The notes: generated from the letters alone by a model not told the origin. DNA of 64,000 nt from an uncultured Pseudoteredinibacter sp. (GCF_947502065.1 NZ_CANMYE010000001.1:1-64000); one strand, 5' to 3'; positions 54,428-64,000 are shown, counted from the stretch's first letter. Program-made: numbers and translations.

Positions 54428-56554
54428 TTAAGACGCTTGCTCCGCGTCGTACTGCTTAAAGCTTTTTCCTTCGCTCGCTAAACGCTTGAGCAATGGAGAA
54501 ACCTGGAACCACGTTTGGCCATAATTGCCCAGCTGTGCTTGATACTTCTCTAGCGCGGCCACCACGGTATCTAAGCCGATCTCATCAGCATACTGCATTG
54601 GGCCGCCACGATAAACGGGGAAGCCATAGCCGTTGCAGTAGATTACATCGATATCGCTGGCACGATAGGCGATGCCTTCATCAAGGATTTGGGCGCCTTC
54701 ATTGATAAGTGGGAATAGGCAGCGCTCTAAAATTTCTTGACCGCTAATCTCACGTTGCTCAACACCATGTTGCTCGGCCAGGGCTTGGGCTATGCTGGCA
54801 ACTTCTGGATTGCTCTGCTTATCTCGGCCCTCATAAATGTAAAAGCCTTTGCCGGTCTTTTGACCGTAATTACCTTGATCATAGAGTGCATCACAAACTG
54901 CGGTATAGCTGTCGTCGCGGCCGTAGAACATATCGCGATTGCCTTGGCGGGTCAGATAGCCAACATCGATGCCAGCAAGATCAATCATGGATGGTAAGCC
55001 CATCGCTAAACCCCAGTTATACAGAACTTTATCGATCTGCTCTGGGCTGGCGCCTTCCATTACTAAACGTGAAGCTTCACGTCCATAAGGTTCGAGTCCA
55101 CGGTTGCCAATAAAGCCCCAGCAAACGCCGGCGACGACTGGCATCTTACGTATTGTTTGGGCCATTTTGATGGTCGTCATTAGTACATCGTTGGCGGTTT
55201 TGGCGCCGCGAACAATTTCTAATAAACGCATAACATTAGCAGGGCTGAAAAAGTGCAAGCCAATAACATCTTCAGGTCGCGAAGTGCTGGCGGCAATTTG
55301 ATCGACATCTAATGTGGAGGTGTTGGTCGCTAAAATTGCGCCTGCTTTACAGGTTTTATCCAGCGTTGCGAAGACTTGCTTTTTAATGTCCATGTTTTCG
55401 AAGACCGCTTCGATAACAATATCCACTTCGGCCAGATCGGCATAATCCAGGCTGCCTTGAATTAGATTCATACGCTCGCCAACTTGAGCTTCAGTTAAGC
55501 GACCTTTTTTAGCGCTGATTTCGTAGTTCTTACGAATCACCCCTAGTCCGCGCTCAAGCGCATCTTCTTTAACTTCAAGCAAAGTAACCGGAATACCCAC
55601 ATTGGCAAAGTTCATGGCGATGCCGCCACCCATGGTGCCGGCACCGATAATGCCCACGGTTTTAATTGGGCGCAGCGGGGTTTTAGGATCGACGCCAGGA
55701 ATCTTGGTGGCGGCGCGTTCGGCAAAAAAGATATGCTGTTGAGCGCGGGCATGGGGTGTTTGCATGCAGCTTTCAAACAGTTCTGTCTCTTTAGCTAGTC
55801 CTTCGGCGAGTGGTAACTCACAAGCCGCTTCGATGCATTGGATATTCATTTCCGGTGCATAAAAACCGCGAGTCTTGCGTGCAATGGATTTTCTAAACTC
55901 AGCAAAAAATTCCGCGCCTGGGTTTTCAACGCTTAAATCGGCGCAGCTTTTACAAGGCGCATTTTGCGCGGCTAACTCTTTGGCGTAGTCGATAGCGGCA
56001 GCAACAAAATCTTTTGCTTCACCATCAAAGATTCGGTCGATAGCACCGGCTTCCATCAGTTTGCTTGCAGCAACAGGGGCACCACTAGTCACCATCCTGG
56101 TAGCCATCTCGGCGCCGATTAAACGGGGTAGACGTTGAGTGCCACCTGCGCCTGGAAGAATACCAATGTTTACTTCGGGCAAGCCACATTTGGCACTTGG
56201 CAAGGCGATACGGTAATCACAAGCTAGGGCTAATTCAAAGCCGCCACCTAAGGCCATACCATTAACCGCAGCTACGATTGGTTTAGGGCTATTTTCTAAC
56301 TCGACCAATAGGCCAGGGAGCATGGGTTCGGTATTAAATCCGCCGGCTGCAAATTCAGCGATATCGGCGCCGCCGCAAAATAGTTTTCCTGACGAAGCAA
56401 TAACAATAGCGTCAATATCTGAATTGCTTATCGCTGTTGCATAGGCTGCTTTAATCGCGGTGCGTAGATCTTTACCGAGACCATTAACCGGTGGTGAATT
56501 TAATGTGATTAGCGCAATATTATCTTGCTGGCTGTAGAGTGCCGCTGAGCTCAT
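54428..56554 (-). CDS. bifunctional enoyl-CoA hydratase / 3-hydroxyacyl-CoA dehydrogenase
   Basis: The 708-residue FadJ/FadB-like protein has an N-terminal crotonase (about 1-190: [53 protein letters not shown]). An NAD-binding HAD domain begins near residue 298 ([14 protein letters not shown]), then [17 protein letters not shown] and a C-terminal HAD domain. It performs two steps of beta-oxidation. AAAGGAA before ATG 56554 decides the start. Terminator-like hairpin upstream at 56601. Confidence 0.94.
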   Translation of the reverse strand: MSSAALYSQQDNIALITLNSPPVNGLGKDLRTAIKAAYATAISNSDIDAIVIASSGKLFCGGADIAEFAAGGFNTEPMLPGLLVELENSPKPIVAAVNGMALGGGFELALACDYRIALPSAKCGLPEVNIGILPGAGGTQRLPRLIGAEMATRMVTSGAPVAASKLMEAGAIDRIFDGEAKDFVAAAIDYAKELAAQNAPCKSCADLSVENPGAEFFAEFRKSIARKTRGFYAPEMNIQCIEAACELPLAEGLAKETELFESCMQTPHARAQQHIFFAERAATKIPGVDPKTPLRPIKTVGIIGAGTMGGGIAMNFANVGIPVTLLEVKEDALERGLGVIRKNYEISAKKGRLTEAQVGERMNLIQGSLDYADLAEVDIVIEAVFENMDIKKQVFATLDKTCKAGAILATNTSTLDVDQIAASTSRPEDVIGLHFFSPANVMRLLEIVRGAKTANDVLMTTIKMAQTIRKMPVVAGVCWGFIGNRGLEPYGREASRLVMEGASPEQIDKVLYNWGLAMGLPSMIDLAGIDVGYLTRQGNRDMFYGRDDSYTAVCDALYDQGNYGQKTGKGFYIYEGRDKQSNPEVASIAQALAEQHGVEQREISGQEILERCLFPLINEGAQILDEGIAYRASDIDVIYCNGYGFPVYRGGPMQYADEIGLDTVVAALEKYQAQLGNYGQTWFQVSPLLKRLASEGKSFKQYDAEQAS

Positions 56555-56600
56555 GGTGTTTCCTTTTAATCTATATAAAAGCAAAAAGGTTAAATCAAAA

Positions 56601-56620
56601 GGGCAGCCTTGTGGCTGCCC
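56601..56620. terminator. terminator after acyl-CoA dehydrogenase gene
   Basis: GGGCAGCC-TTGT-GGCTGCCC with T-runs on both strands, between the acyl-CoA dehydrogenase stop and the bifunctional gene start. So the acyl-CoA dehydrogenase may be a separate transcript. Confidence 0.75.
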
Positions 56621-56639
56621 ATTTTTTTACACTTTATTT

Positions 56640-58448
56640 TTAGAACCAAGCGTCTTGCATGGCTAAACAAGTATCGTCTTGGCTTTGCAGTAGCTTGGCC
56701 TGGTAATCAATTTCTGGCAGCTCCCACTGAATGTAGTACTGGGCGGCTTGCAGCTTGCCACGATAAAAGTTTTCTTCGTCCTGGTGTAGATCTGTTGCCA
56801 GTGCTTTGGCTGCGATAATGGCTTGCTTGAGCCAAATCCAGCTCACCAAAACACGACCAAACATATCGAGGTAAACCGTGGCATTTGCCATGCCTAAATC
56901 AACTTCGCCTTTACCTAGGGTGCCGAGCAAACTCATGGTAGTTTGATCCAAGCTCGCTAGTGCCTCTTCAATGGACTTGGCCCAAGCTGAAGTTTCTGCG
57001 ATCGTCTTAGCTTCTTCTGTGCTAGCGAGGATCTCATCTTTTAAGGCTTGATAACCTGCTAGGCCATTCATTGGTACCTTACGGCCTAATAGATCCAAGC
57101 CATGAATACCTTCGGCACCTTCGTGAATTGGGTTCAAGCGGTTGTCACGGTAATACTGTTCAACGGGGTATTCGCGAATATAACCAGAGCCACCCAAAAT
57201 TTGAATGGCGTGCTCGTTGGCACGTAGGCCATATTTCGATGGGAAGGATTTCACCATTGGGGTGATTAAATCCAATAAGGTGAAGGCTTGTTTACGCTCT
57301 TCTTCGCTTGTTGCGGTATTGGAATCTTCGAACAATTGGCTTGCATAAAAACATAAAGCCATTGAGCCTTCGACATAAGCTTTTTGTGCCAACAGCATGC
57401 GGCGTACATCAGCATGCTCAACAATATTAACCTGCTTAGATGTAGGATCTTTTTGTGAAGGCAGGCGACCTTGTGGGCGGTTACGCGCATAATCCAACGA
57501 GTAGTTATAACCTTGGTAGCCCAATACTGCGGCGCCCAAGCCAACACCAATACGTGCTTCGTTCATCATTTGGAACATATAGGCTAGGCCTTTGTGGGCC
57601 TCACCGACTAGATAGCCGACAGCACCATCTTTCTCACCAAAACTTAGAACGGTTGAGGTGGTATTGCGATAACCCATTTTGTGCAACAAGCCTGCCAGTG
57701 CAACGTCATTGCGCTCGCCTACGCTGCCGTCTTCGTTAACCATAAACTTGGGGCAGATAAATAGTGAGATGCCTTTGGTGCCTGCCGGTGCACCTTCGAT
57801 TTTAGCCAACACCATGTGGACAATGTTTTCAGTTAGGTTGTGATCACCGGCTGAAATAAACATCTTTTGACCAAAGATGCGGTAAGTGCCGTCGTCTTGT
57901 GGTTTGGCTGTGGTTTTAATATCGGCTAGGGCTGAACCTTGGCCTGGCTCGGTTAATGCCATGGTGCCGGAAAAGCGTCCGTCCATCATCGGTGGCAGAT
58001 ATTTAGCTTTTTGAGCTTCATCACCAAAGCTATGAATTAGGTTGGCTGAGCCCAATGTAAGGAAGGGGTAGCCGGTAGACGAAATATTAGCGGAAGAGAT
58101 ATAGGACATGGCTGCGCGCAGAATGATTTCTGGCATCTGCATGCCGCCTTCTTCAAAATCGTAGTGGGCGGCGAGGAAACCCGCCTCTGCGAAGGCATTC
58201 CAGGCTTCTTGGGTCTCTGGAATCAGGTGCACATTCTCGCCATCAAAGGTCGGCTCGTTGGCATCACCTTTGGCATTGTGGTTGGCGAAGTACTTTTCGG
58301 CGATGGTTTTGGCGGTTGCCAAGGTGGCATCAAACACCTCGCGCGAATGTTCTTGGTAGCGTGGACGCTCTAGTAGGGCTTCACTGTTTAAGAACTCATA
58401 CAGTAGGAATTCAATATCGCGGTCGTTTAGTAGCGGTGTTTGTGACAT
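56640..58448 (-). CDS. acyl-CoA dehydrogenase (DmdC/FadE-like, ~600 residues)
   Basis: The 602-residue flavoprotein has TMALTEPGQGSALADIKT in the FAD region, KMFISAGDHN, and the catalytic segment NPIHEGAEGIHGLDLLGRKV. The extra C-terminal helical domain is typical of the 600-residue type. It oxidises acyl-CoA to enoyl-CoA, the first step of beta-oxidation. It is flanked by terminator-type structures, so it may be expressed separately within the cluster. Confidence 0.93.
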   Translation of the reverse strand: MSQTPLLNDRDIEFLLYEFLNSEALLERPRYQEHSREVFDATLATAKTIAEKYFANHNAKGDANEPTFDGENVHLIPETQEAWNAFAEAGFLAAHYDFEEGGMQMPEIILRAAMSYISSANISSTGYPFLTLGSANLIHSFGDEAQKAKYLPPMMDGRFSGTMALTEPGQGSALADIKTTAKPQDDGTYRIFGQKMFISAGDHNLTENIVHMVLAKIEGAPAGTKGISLFICPKFMVNEDGSVGERNDVALAGLLHKMGYRNTTSTVLSFGEKDGAVGYLVGEAHKGLAYMFQMMNEARIGVGLGAAVLGYQGYNYSLDYARNRPQGRLPSQKDPTSKQVNIVEHADVRRMLLAQKAYVEGSMALCFYASQLFEDSNTATSEEERKQAFTLLDLITPMVKSFPSKYGLRANEHAIQILGGSGYIREYPVEQYYRDNRLNPIHEGAEGIHGLDLLGRKVPMNGLAGYQALKDEILASTEEAKTIAETSAWAKSIEEALASLDQTTMSLLGTLGKGEVDLGMANATVYLDMFGRVLVSWIWLKQAIIAAKALATDLHQDEENFYRGKLQAAQYYIQWELPEIDYQAKLLQSQDDTCLAMQDAWF

Positions 58449-58756
58449 GGTGGCTTCTCGTGATTATCGCTATTGGAGCTTTTTGGAGTCTACTTTGCTA
58501 TTTGCATCAAAATAGGGGTATACCCCTATTTTCGCTAAAAGGTCAGATCAAATCAAGTGTTGTGAGAGGTTGTTAGACATCAAGGTGTGTATTTTCGTGG
58601 ATATTGCAGAATGTCTTGGTTGAGGGGCGCTTTGCTGGGGCGTCTCCGACTTGGAGGAGGAGCCGAGCTGGCATGGATGCCGCTTTTTGCGTACCCAGCA
58701 AAGCGCCCCTCAACCAAGGCAGGCGGTCAGGCCTGCACTAGCTTCACAGGTGTCTT
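58449..58756. other. 308-bp gap with a long inverted repeat
   Basis: Upstream of the acyl-CoA dehydrogenase gene, the gap carries its promoter region near 58450-58600 and the inverted repeat element at 58615-58718. No gene is seen. Confidence 0.5.
58615..58718. repeat. 25-bp terminal inverted repeats, MITE-like element
   Basis: Perfect 25-bp inverted repeats at 58615-58639 and 58694-58718 (outer ends CTTGGTTGAGGGG and CCCCTCAACCAAG) flank a 54-base centre. The centre contains the small palindrome GGCATGGATGCC (58670-58681). It has no coding capacity, so it is a nonautonomous repeat, a stem-loop terminator or a structured RNA. A G/C hairpin GCAGGC/GCCTGC follows. Confidence 0.7.
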
Positions 58757-59539
58757 CTAAGCAATCAGAGTCGTACCACCATCAACAGGGATAATCTGCC
58801 CAGTAATAAATCCTCCAGCCTTACTGGCTAACATGATGGCAACGCCTGCGATATCGCTGGCTTCACCCCAGCGATGCATTGGGATTGCGGCGCATTCAGC
58901 CTCAAAAGCCTCTTTATTGGTGCTCAAAAACTCAGTCAGCTTAGAGTAGAAGCGACCGGGTGCGATAGCGTTAACACGAATATGGCTCTCGGCCAGCTCT
59001 TTACCCAAAACGCGAGTAAGCTGATGCACGGCCGATTTACTGACCGCATAGGTGAAATTATCGAGGCCATTACCAACGATACCGGCAATAGAGCCAATAT
59101 TGATCACGCTGCTATAGCTATCTTGACTAGCTTTGGCTTTCAGTAGGGGGAGTAAGGCTTGAGTTAGGAAGAATGGGCTTTTGGCATTGATATCCATAAC
59201 CTTATCCCAGCCTTTTTCTGGAAACTGGCCAAACTCGCCAGCCCAGCCAGTGCCAGCATTGTTTACCAATACATCAATATGGCTTTCGCGCTCATTGAGG
59301 GCTTGGGTTAAAGCAATGATGCCTTCATTGGTGGCGGCATCTCCAGGCAGTGCAACACAGTCGCCGTATTGGCTTAATTCAGCCGCAGCCGCTTCGCAGG
59401 CCTCTGCTTTGCGGGCGGTGATGTAAACACGTGCAGCGCCAGCCTCGAGATAACCCTGAGCAATGTAATAGCCAAGGCCACGTGAGCCACCGGTGATTAC
59501 ACATACCTTGCCTTGCATTCCAAATAGATCATTTAGCAT
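58757..59539 (-). CDS. short-chain dehydrogenase/reductase
   Basis: The 260-residue SDR has TGGSRGLGYYIAQGYLEAGA, NNAGTGWAGE and the Tyr-x3-Lys site in FTYAVSKSAVHQL, ending ITGQIIPVDGG. It differs clearly from the SDR at 52180. It heads the minus-strand cluster and is divergent from the PAS kinase gene. Substrate unknown, perhaps a hydroxyacyl or alcohol intermediate. Confidence 0.92.
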   Translation of the reverse strand: MLNDLFGMQGKVCVITGGSRGLGYYIAQGYLEAGAARVYITARKAEACEAAAAELSQYGDCVALPGDAATNEGIIALTQALNERESHIDVLVNNAGTGWAGEFGQFPEKGWDKVMDINAKSPFFLTQALLPLLKAKASQDSYSSVINIGSIAGIVGNGLDNFTYAVSKSAVHQLTRVLGKELAESHIRVNAIAPGRFYSKLTEFLSTNKEAFEAECAAIPMHRWGEASDIAGVAIMLASKAGGFITGQIIPVDGGTTLIA

Positions 59540-59779
59540 TTTGTTCTCCGGTTTCTTCTGCTGTCTATATTGCTATCTGTACTCGCTATCTGATAATAAA
59601 CCAGCCAGCGTGCTGGGAATGGGCAGAGACTAACAAAGCCAGGCTGCAAGGGCTTATTTATTCTTGTGATACGCCAACATTCACGATTAGCTTTGCTGGT
59701 GGGAATTGCTGCTTTTTCCACTAAGGGGAATCACCTATAATTATCGTTCAAAGACGCGCAATTATTAGGTGTAAAAACC

Positions 59780-61330
59780 ATGGACAGTCTGGAGCCAGCT
59801 TCCAACCTGCAAGAATATAACGAAGCTCGCTATCGTATATTGGCTGAGCAGTCGGGGGTGATGATTACTTTGCATCGCCCAGGTGACTGGGCTTATACGG
59901 CCGTTAATCCAGCCGTGGAGCAGCTCACGGGTTATCGCGCTGATGAATTGCTGGGCCTGCCGGCTTATGAAATGTTCCACCCAGAAGATGCCTGGGCCAT
60001 GCAACACAAGCTGATACCGGCCATTAAAAAGCACGGCACACGCACCTTTCGCTATCGCTCGCGTAATAAGCAGGGTGAATATCGTTGGGTTGAAAGTACT
60101 CACCGCTCCATTCGTGATAAAAACACTGGTGAGCTAAAAGAGATTATTGCCGTTACCCGCGAAGTTCAACAGGAAGTAGAAGCTGAACAGGCGGTGCAGC
60201 GTTTAGCGGATGTGGTAGAAGCCAGTGCCGATTTGGTTTTGCTTTGTGATGAACAGTTGCAGGTTTTAGATTTAAACAGTGCTGCGAAACAGGCGCTAGG
60301 CCGTGATCAGGATGAAGAGCGATTTTCTTTGCGCGACTATTTAGCCACTGAGAGTGTGCAAAAAATCCGTACCATTGCGCTGCAGGTTGCACGCCAGAAA
60401 GGTCGCTGGAAAGGTGCTATACGTCTAAAACTGCCGGGTCGTAAAGATGGCTTGTGGCAGTTAGAGCAGTTGATTGCGACCAATACCGAGCCCGTATATG
60501 GTTTGTACTCCCTAATTATTCGAGATCGCAGTGAAGAGCTGGCGGTGCAACAGGCCTTGCAAGATAAGCAGCAGCAATTAGCTCACAGTGAGCGCTTGAT
60601 GAGCCTCGGTGAAATGGCCAGTGGCTTGGCCCATGAAATTAACCAGCCATTGGCGAGCTTATTAAATTATGCGCGCGGTGGTTTACGTAAGCTCAAGCGC
60701 GAGGAAGATTTAAGTCCAGAGCAACTTAATAAATTATTGAGTGCAATGGAAAAACAAGCGGAAAGAGCGGCAGCAATCGTGCAGCAGTTACGCTCGATGG
60801 TGAAGAAAACCCCACATCGCCCAGAACTCATTGAGCTTCGTCAATCTTTGCGTGAAGCCGCAGAGTTCGTTACGCAAGAGCTAGAGCAACAAGCGGTGAA
60901 TATTGTTTTTCAAGAGCCGAGGTCAAAAGCTTGGGTCATGGCCGATAAAGTGCAGCTTCAGCAAGTGTGGGTGAATTTGTTGATCAATGCTTTGGAGGCG
61001 ATGGCCGAGAATGCTGCCCAAGATTCTACTAATAAACTCAATGAAGACCCTCGCACCATTAAAATCAGTATCGAAGAGCAACTGGAAGTCGCATCTAAAG
61101 GCCGTTACTGGCAGGTAGCGGTCAGTGACCAGGGCTCTGGAATTCAAGCCCAAGCGATCAAGCAGGTGTTTGAGCCTTATTACAGCTCCAAGAATTCAGG
61201 CCTTGGTTTGGGCCTGTCCATATCTCGCTCTATCATTGAGAGCTTAGGTGGCCGAATCGAAGTTGAGAGTGATGGCTGCAGTTACAGTTGTTTTAAAGTC
61301 CGCTTAGCGGCCGCAGGTGAAGACTTATGA
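59780..61330 (+). CDS. PAS-domain sensor histidine kinase
   Basis: The 516-residue soluble kinase has a PAS domain with PAC (about 15-135, including YRWVESTHRSIRDK) and a second PAS (about 140-255). The HisKA phosphoacceptor is His285 in LAHEINQPLASLLNYARG; the ATPase domain has NLLINALEAM and GLGLSISRSIIESLGG. There is no membrane segment, so it senses a cytoplasmic ligand. The ATG overlaps no gene; the response regulator gene overlaps its end by 4 bases. Confidence 0.92.
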   Translation: MDSLEPASNLQEYNEARYRILAEQSGVMITLHRPGDWAYTAVNPAVEQLTGYRADELLGLPAYEMFHPEDAWAMQHKLIPAIKKHGTRTFRYRSRNKQGEYRWVESTHRSIRDKNTGELKEIIAVTREVQQEVEAEQAVQRLADVVEASADLVLLCDEQLQVLDLNSAAKQALGRDQDEERFSLRDYLATESVQKIRTIALQVARQKGRWKGAIRLKLPGRKDGLWQLEQLIATNTEPVYGLYSLIIRDRSEELAVQQALQDKQQQLAHSERLMSLGEMASGLAHEINQPLASLLNYARGGLRKLKREEDLSPEQLNKLLSAMEKQAERAAAIVQQLRSMVKKTPHRPELIELRQSLREAAEFVTQELEQQAVNIVFQEPRSKAWVMADKVQLQQVWVNLLINALEAMAENAAQDSTNKLNEDPRTIKISIEEQLEVASKGRYWQVAVSDQGSGIQAQAIKQVFEPYYSSKNSGLGLGLSISRSIIESLGGRIEVESDGCSYSCFKVRLAAAGEDL

Positions 61331-61917
61331 ACCCAATACTAATTGTTGATGATGATGCGGATTTTCGTGAGTCGCTGTCTTGGTTACTGGATAGTGCCGG
61401 TTATTCAAGCCAGGGCTACGCGAGCGCTGAAGAATTTCTCGCATCCTACCAAGGTGAGCCAGCTTGCCTATTACTCGATGTGCGTATGACGGGGATGAGT
61501 GGCTTGGAATTACAGCGTCAATTGCTTGATAAGTCTTATCAAATACCGGTGATATTGATCACAGGGCACGGTGATGTGCCAATGGCGGTAGCCGCCATGA
61601 AAAACCATGCCTTTGATTTTATTAGCAAACCATTCAATGACGAGAGTCTGCTCGATATTATCGCTAATGCGGTGGCTGACATTCCTAGGCGCTTTGTTTT
61701 GCAAGGTCAGCAGCTTGATGCAAGGGCGAACTGGGAAGAACTCAGTAAGCGCGAGCAACAGGTGGCAGCTCTGGTAGCTGAAGGCGGTAGTAATAAGAGT
61801 GTGGCTGAAGATCTAGGTATCAGTGTCAAAACCGTTGAGATTCACCGTTCTCGAGTTATGAAGAAGATGAAAGCTGATAATTTGGCGGCGCTAATACAGC
61901 AGATAGCACTGCTTTGA
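61327..61917 (+). CDS. FixJ/NarL-type response regulator
   Basis: The 196-residue product has a receiver domain with Asp51 as the phosphoacceptor (CLLLDVRMTG) and Asp9-Asp10 in the acidic pocket. A LuxR-type helix-turn-helix follows (SKREQQVAALVAEGGSNKSV then KTVEIHRSRVMKKM). ATGA overlap with the kinase shows a matched pair. It is divergent from the acyl-CoA cluster and may activate it; the link is by position only. Confidence 0.93.
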   Translation: MNPILIVDDDADFRESLSWLLDSAGYSSQGYASAEEFLASYQGEPACLLLDVRMTGMSGLELQRQLLDKSYQIPVILITGHGDVPMAVAAMKNHAFDFISKPFNDESLLDIIANAVADIPRRFVLQGQQLDARANWEELSKREQQVAALVAEGGSNKSVAEDLGISVKTVEIHRSRVMKKMKADNLAALIQQIALL

Positions 61918-62068
61918 TAATGTTAGTCTGATCAAGCTTGTGGCGCCCCTTAACGTAAACTGCTTGAGACTCCTTAATTCCTCCATATTTGGTGCAAGCT
62001 GGCTGCCTAGTATAAGCAGCAAGTCACAGAGATGTGGCCATACCCATTAAGAGAATCGAGGATGTAAA

Positions 62069-62599
62069 ATGAAAAAGCTACTTACTATGGTAATTGCACT
62101 AGCGGCGACTTCACAGGCTTATGCCTTCCCTGGTGGTCAGGAGATGAAAGAAAAGTTGGACTTAGATGGCGACGGTCATATCAGTCGTTCTGAAATTAAA
62201 GCCGCTAAGTCCGCGCGTTTTGCGGATATTGATGTCAATAAAGATGGCCAGCTAAGCCAGAGTGAATTGAGCAGCTATGGCGAAGCCAAAAAAGCCGAGA
62301 TGCAAAACAAAATGTTTGCACGCCTTGATGCCAATGGTAATGGCACGGTAAGCGTTGAGGAATTTCTAGAGCGTCGACCAGAGCAAAAAGAGCAGGTGGC
62401 TAAAAACCTGTTTGCACTAGCGGACAAAAATATGGATGGTCAGCTTACCCAAGCCGAGATAGTGGCTATGAAATCAGATCGTGCTGCTGTGAAGTTTGCA
62501 CGAATGGATCTAGATGGTAATGGCCAAATTAGCGAAGAAGAATTTGAGCAAGGTAGCCGCCGCGGAAAAAAAGGCATGCGCAAAAGTTTTCGCCGCTAA
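62069..62599 (+). CDS. exported EF-hand protein (five EF-hand loops)
   Basis: The 176-residue product has a signal peptide (MKKLLTMVIALAATSQAYA) and five EF-hand loops: DLDGDGHISRSEI, DVNKDGQLSQSEL, DANGNGTVSVEEF, DKNMDGQLTQAEI and DLDGNGQISEEEF. A basic tail (RRGKKGMRKSFRR) ends it. It likely binds several Ca2+ in the periplasm. It lies 79 bp before a sensor kinase gene; the two could form a calcium-responsive unit, as for CarRS-type systems, but this is inference. Confidence 0.88.
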   Translation: MKKLLTMVIALAATSQAYAFPGGQEMKEKLDLDGDGHISRSEIKAAKSARFADIDVNKDGQLSQSELSSYGEAKKAEMQNKMFARLDANGNGTVSVEEFLERRPEQKEQVAKNLFALADKNMDGQLTQAEIVAMKSDRAAVKFARMDLDGNGQISEEEFEQGSRRGKKGMRKSFRR

Positions 62600-62677
62600 T
62601 TAGCCGCTTACTATATTAAAGTGAGGATCGCTGAATGTTGTACTTTGGCTCTTGTAAATTTGTTATGAAAACTACTT

Positions 62678-64000
62678 ATGAACATTAAATTACAAGGTAA
62701 GTTGTTTCTCGCTTTTGCTTGCGCTACCGCCAGTGTGTTACTGGTGGTAGCTTGGTTTGCAAATTGGAATTTCGACAAAGGTTTTCGGGAGTATTTAAAT
62801 CAAGCCGCCATTGAACGCACGGAATCTATTCGAAATGCGTTGGTGGAGCACTACAACAGTACCGGTTCTTGGCAAGATTTGCAGGATAACCCCCAGCTCT
62901 TAAGACAGTTGATTTTACAGACCATTGATTGGGATCGCCATAAGCGTTTTATTGAAAAGTCGAGGCGATCCGATGGCGAAAATATAAGCCGAAAACAGGA
63001 AAAGCACCGCCGCAAAATCTTTGAAAGACATTTTCGTGAAGCGCGTTATCTGCGTCTATATGATGAAAAAGACAAGTTAATAATTGCTTCGTCCTCCTGG
63101 CAAGGCGGTGTTGAAGATGAGTTGCGCGTCCCCTTGATGCTTGATAACGAGCAAATTGGCACCTTTGCACTGCGCAAGGTCAGGCTCAAACGTAATCGTC
63201 TTGATTATGAGTTTCGTGAGCAGCAACTTAAGAAGCTTTGGAAAGTTGTTGTTTTTGCCTTGCTGATCTCTGCCCTGTTGTCCTGGTTACTATCGCGTAA
63301 TCTGATCGCTCCGATTCGTGAGCTGGCTAAGGGTGCTGCAGCATTGGGCGATGGAGATTATGCCCGTCGAGTTGAAGTGCGTGGTTCTGATGAGTTGGCC
63401 AGTCTTGGTCGTGATTTTAATCAGCTGGCCTCTACCTTAGAAAAGAACGAGCAATCGAGACAGCAGTGGATCGCTGATATTTCCCATGAGCTACGTACAC
63501 CATTAGCGGTTTTACGGGGTGAAATTGAAGCCGTTTTGGATGGTGTGCGAGAGTTTAATTCAGACAATGTAAAATCCCTCCATGCTGAAGTTCTGGCTTT
63601 AGGCCGCTTAGTCGACGATTTGTATCAATTGGCCCTATCCGATGCAGGGGCGCTGGATTATCGCTTTAGTCGGGAAGATCCGCGCGAGCTTCTAGAGCTC
63701 TCCTTAGATGCTTTTGATCTTCGCTACCAGCAAGCGAGCTTATCTTTATCTGCCCCTCATTTGCCTCAGCTGAATGCGGCTATTCGAGCGGACCGCAAGC
63801 GTTTCACCCAATTGATGCATAATCTTTTGGAAAACAGCTTGCGCTATACCGATGCTGGAGGGCAGGTGATTTTGAATGCTGAGGTTTTAGATGAAAATCT
63901 AAAGATTACCCTAGTGGACTCATCGCCATCAGTGGCAGAGGAGGACCTGCCGAAAATATTCGAACGCTTGTACCGAGTCGATCAATCCCGCAGTCGGGAG
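62678..64000 (+). CDS. BaeS-like sensor histidine kinase (partial, cut at right edge)
   Basis: The frame is open for 441 codons to the window end. It has a membrane helix at ~8-28, a periplasmic domain to ~188 rich in Arg/Lys (RKQEKHRRKIFERH) and a second helix at ~188-208. HAMP follows (LIAPIRELAKGAAALG), then HisKA with His270 in ISHELRTPLAVLRG, and the start of the ATPase domain (NLLENSLRYTDAGG). No stop is seen. The EF-hand gene precedes it; a response regulator gene is expected upstream or downstream but is not in the window. Confidence 0.9.
   Translation, partial: MNIKLQGKLFLAFACATASVLLVVAWFANWNFDKGFREYLNQAAIERTESIRNALVEHYNSTGSWQDLQDNPQLLRQLILQTIDWDRHKRFIEKSRRSDGENISRKQEKHRRKIFERHFREARYLRLYDEKDKLIIASSSWQGGVEDELRVPLMLDNEQIGTFALRKVRLKRNRLDYEFREQQLKKLWKVVVFALLISALLSWLLSRNLIAPIRELAKGAAALGDGDYARRVEVRGSDELASLGRDFNQLASTLEKNEQSRQQWIADISHELRTPLAVLRGEIEAVLDGVREFNSDNVKSLHAEVLALGRLVDDLYQLALSDAGALDYRFSREDPRELLELSLDAFDLRYQQASLSLSAPHLPQLNAAIRADRKRFTQLMHNLLENSLRYTDAGGQVILNAEVLDENLKITLVDSSPSVAEEDLPKIFERLYRVDQSRSRE

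Overview
The window is bacterial chromosome, most likely from a marine, respiring Gammaproteobacterium of the Cellvibrionales/Spongiibacteraceae type. This is inferred from the queA-tgt-secD-secF block, CcoG, NhaD, a TonB receptor with a Fur box, and a large acyl-CoA catabolic cluster; no rRNA or marker gene fixes the taxon. The first ~8 kb reads visibly more A/T-rich and is filled with small hypothetical genes; the rest looks like ordinary core and catabolic chromosome.

Layout. 1-2.6 kb: the end of an integron gene-cassette array. attC-like sites separate four single-gene cassettes (DUF6176, DUF2625, a secreted DUF1444-like protein, an unknown). In two cassettes the outer attC boxes are complementary 7/7, which is the expected mark of true cassettes. 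2.7-11.2 kb: accessory genes (membrane proteins, DoxX-like, GNAT, a periplasmic solute-binding-like protein, a membrane-anchored XRE regulator preceded by four 11-bp phased TGTCG repeats, DUF2007, DUF3995, Cys-rich Sel1 repeats, NUDIX). 11.2-14.3 kb: CoA-transferase/crotonase operon with a divergent TetR regulator and a palindromic operator candidate. 14.6-16 kb: two UrcA paralogues. 16-22 kb: a MocR regulator divergent from ccoG across four repeated heptamers, a serine beta-lactamase-like hydrolase and NhaD.

22-29.2 kb: a cytosolic NAD-linked molybdenum formate dehydrogenase operon (fdsG-fdsB-fdsA-fdhD-fdsD) with a divergent ModE/solute-binding-type regulator. 29.2-30.7 kb: tRNA-Leu(CAA), a partial duplication of its 3' end and flank, a PepSY membrane protein and three copies of a 28-bp palindrome on a ~182-bp period (a fourth copy lies next to nhaD). 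30.7-36.2 kb: a TonB-dependent receptor and a divergent four-gene operon (DUF6662 outer-membrane-type protein, Tat-exported FMN-binding protein, ApbE flavin transferase, four-helix His-rich membrane protein) around a good Fur box. This looks like an iron-regulated extracytoplasmic flavin electron-transfer system and is the best candidate for an under-described system here. 36.3-41.7 kb: queA-tgt-secD-secF, with yajC missing from its usual place.

41.9-49.1 kb: mixed single genes (putative lethal-factor-type metallopeptidase, GNAT, lipocalin-like protein, MOSC, double-CHASE3 chemoreceptor, ACT, glutathione peroxidase). 49.2-59.5 kb: a minus-strand fatty acid/acyl-CoA degradation cluster (SDR, acyl-CoA dehydrogenase, bifunctional hydratase/3-hydroxyacyl-CoA dehydrogenase, thiolase, SDR, acyl-CoA ligase, GST-like). 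A PAS histidine kinase/FixJ-type regulator pair is divergent from it. 62-64 kb: a five-EF-hand exported protein and a BaeS-like sensor kinase cut by the right edge.
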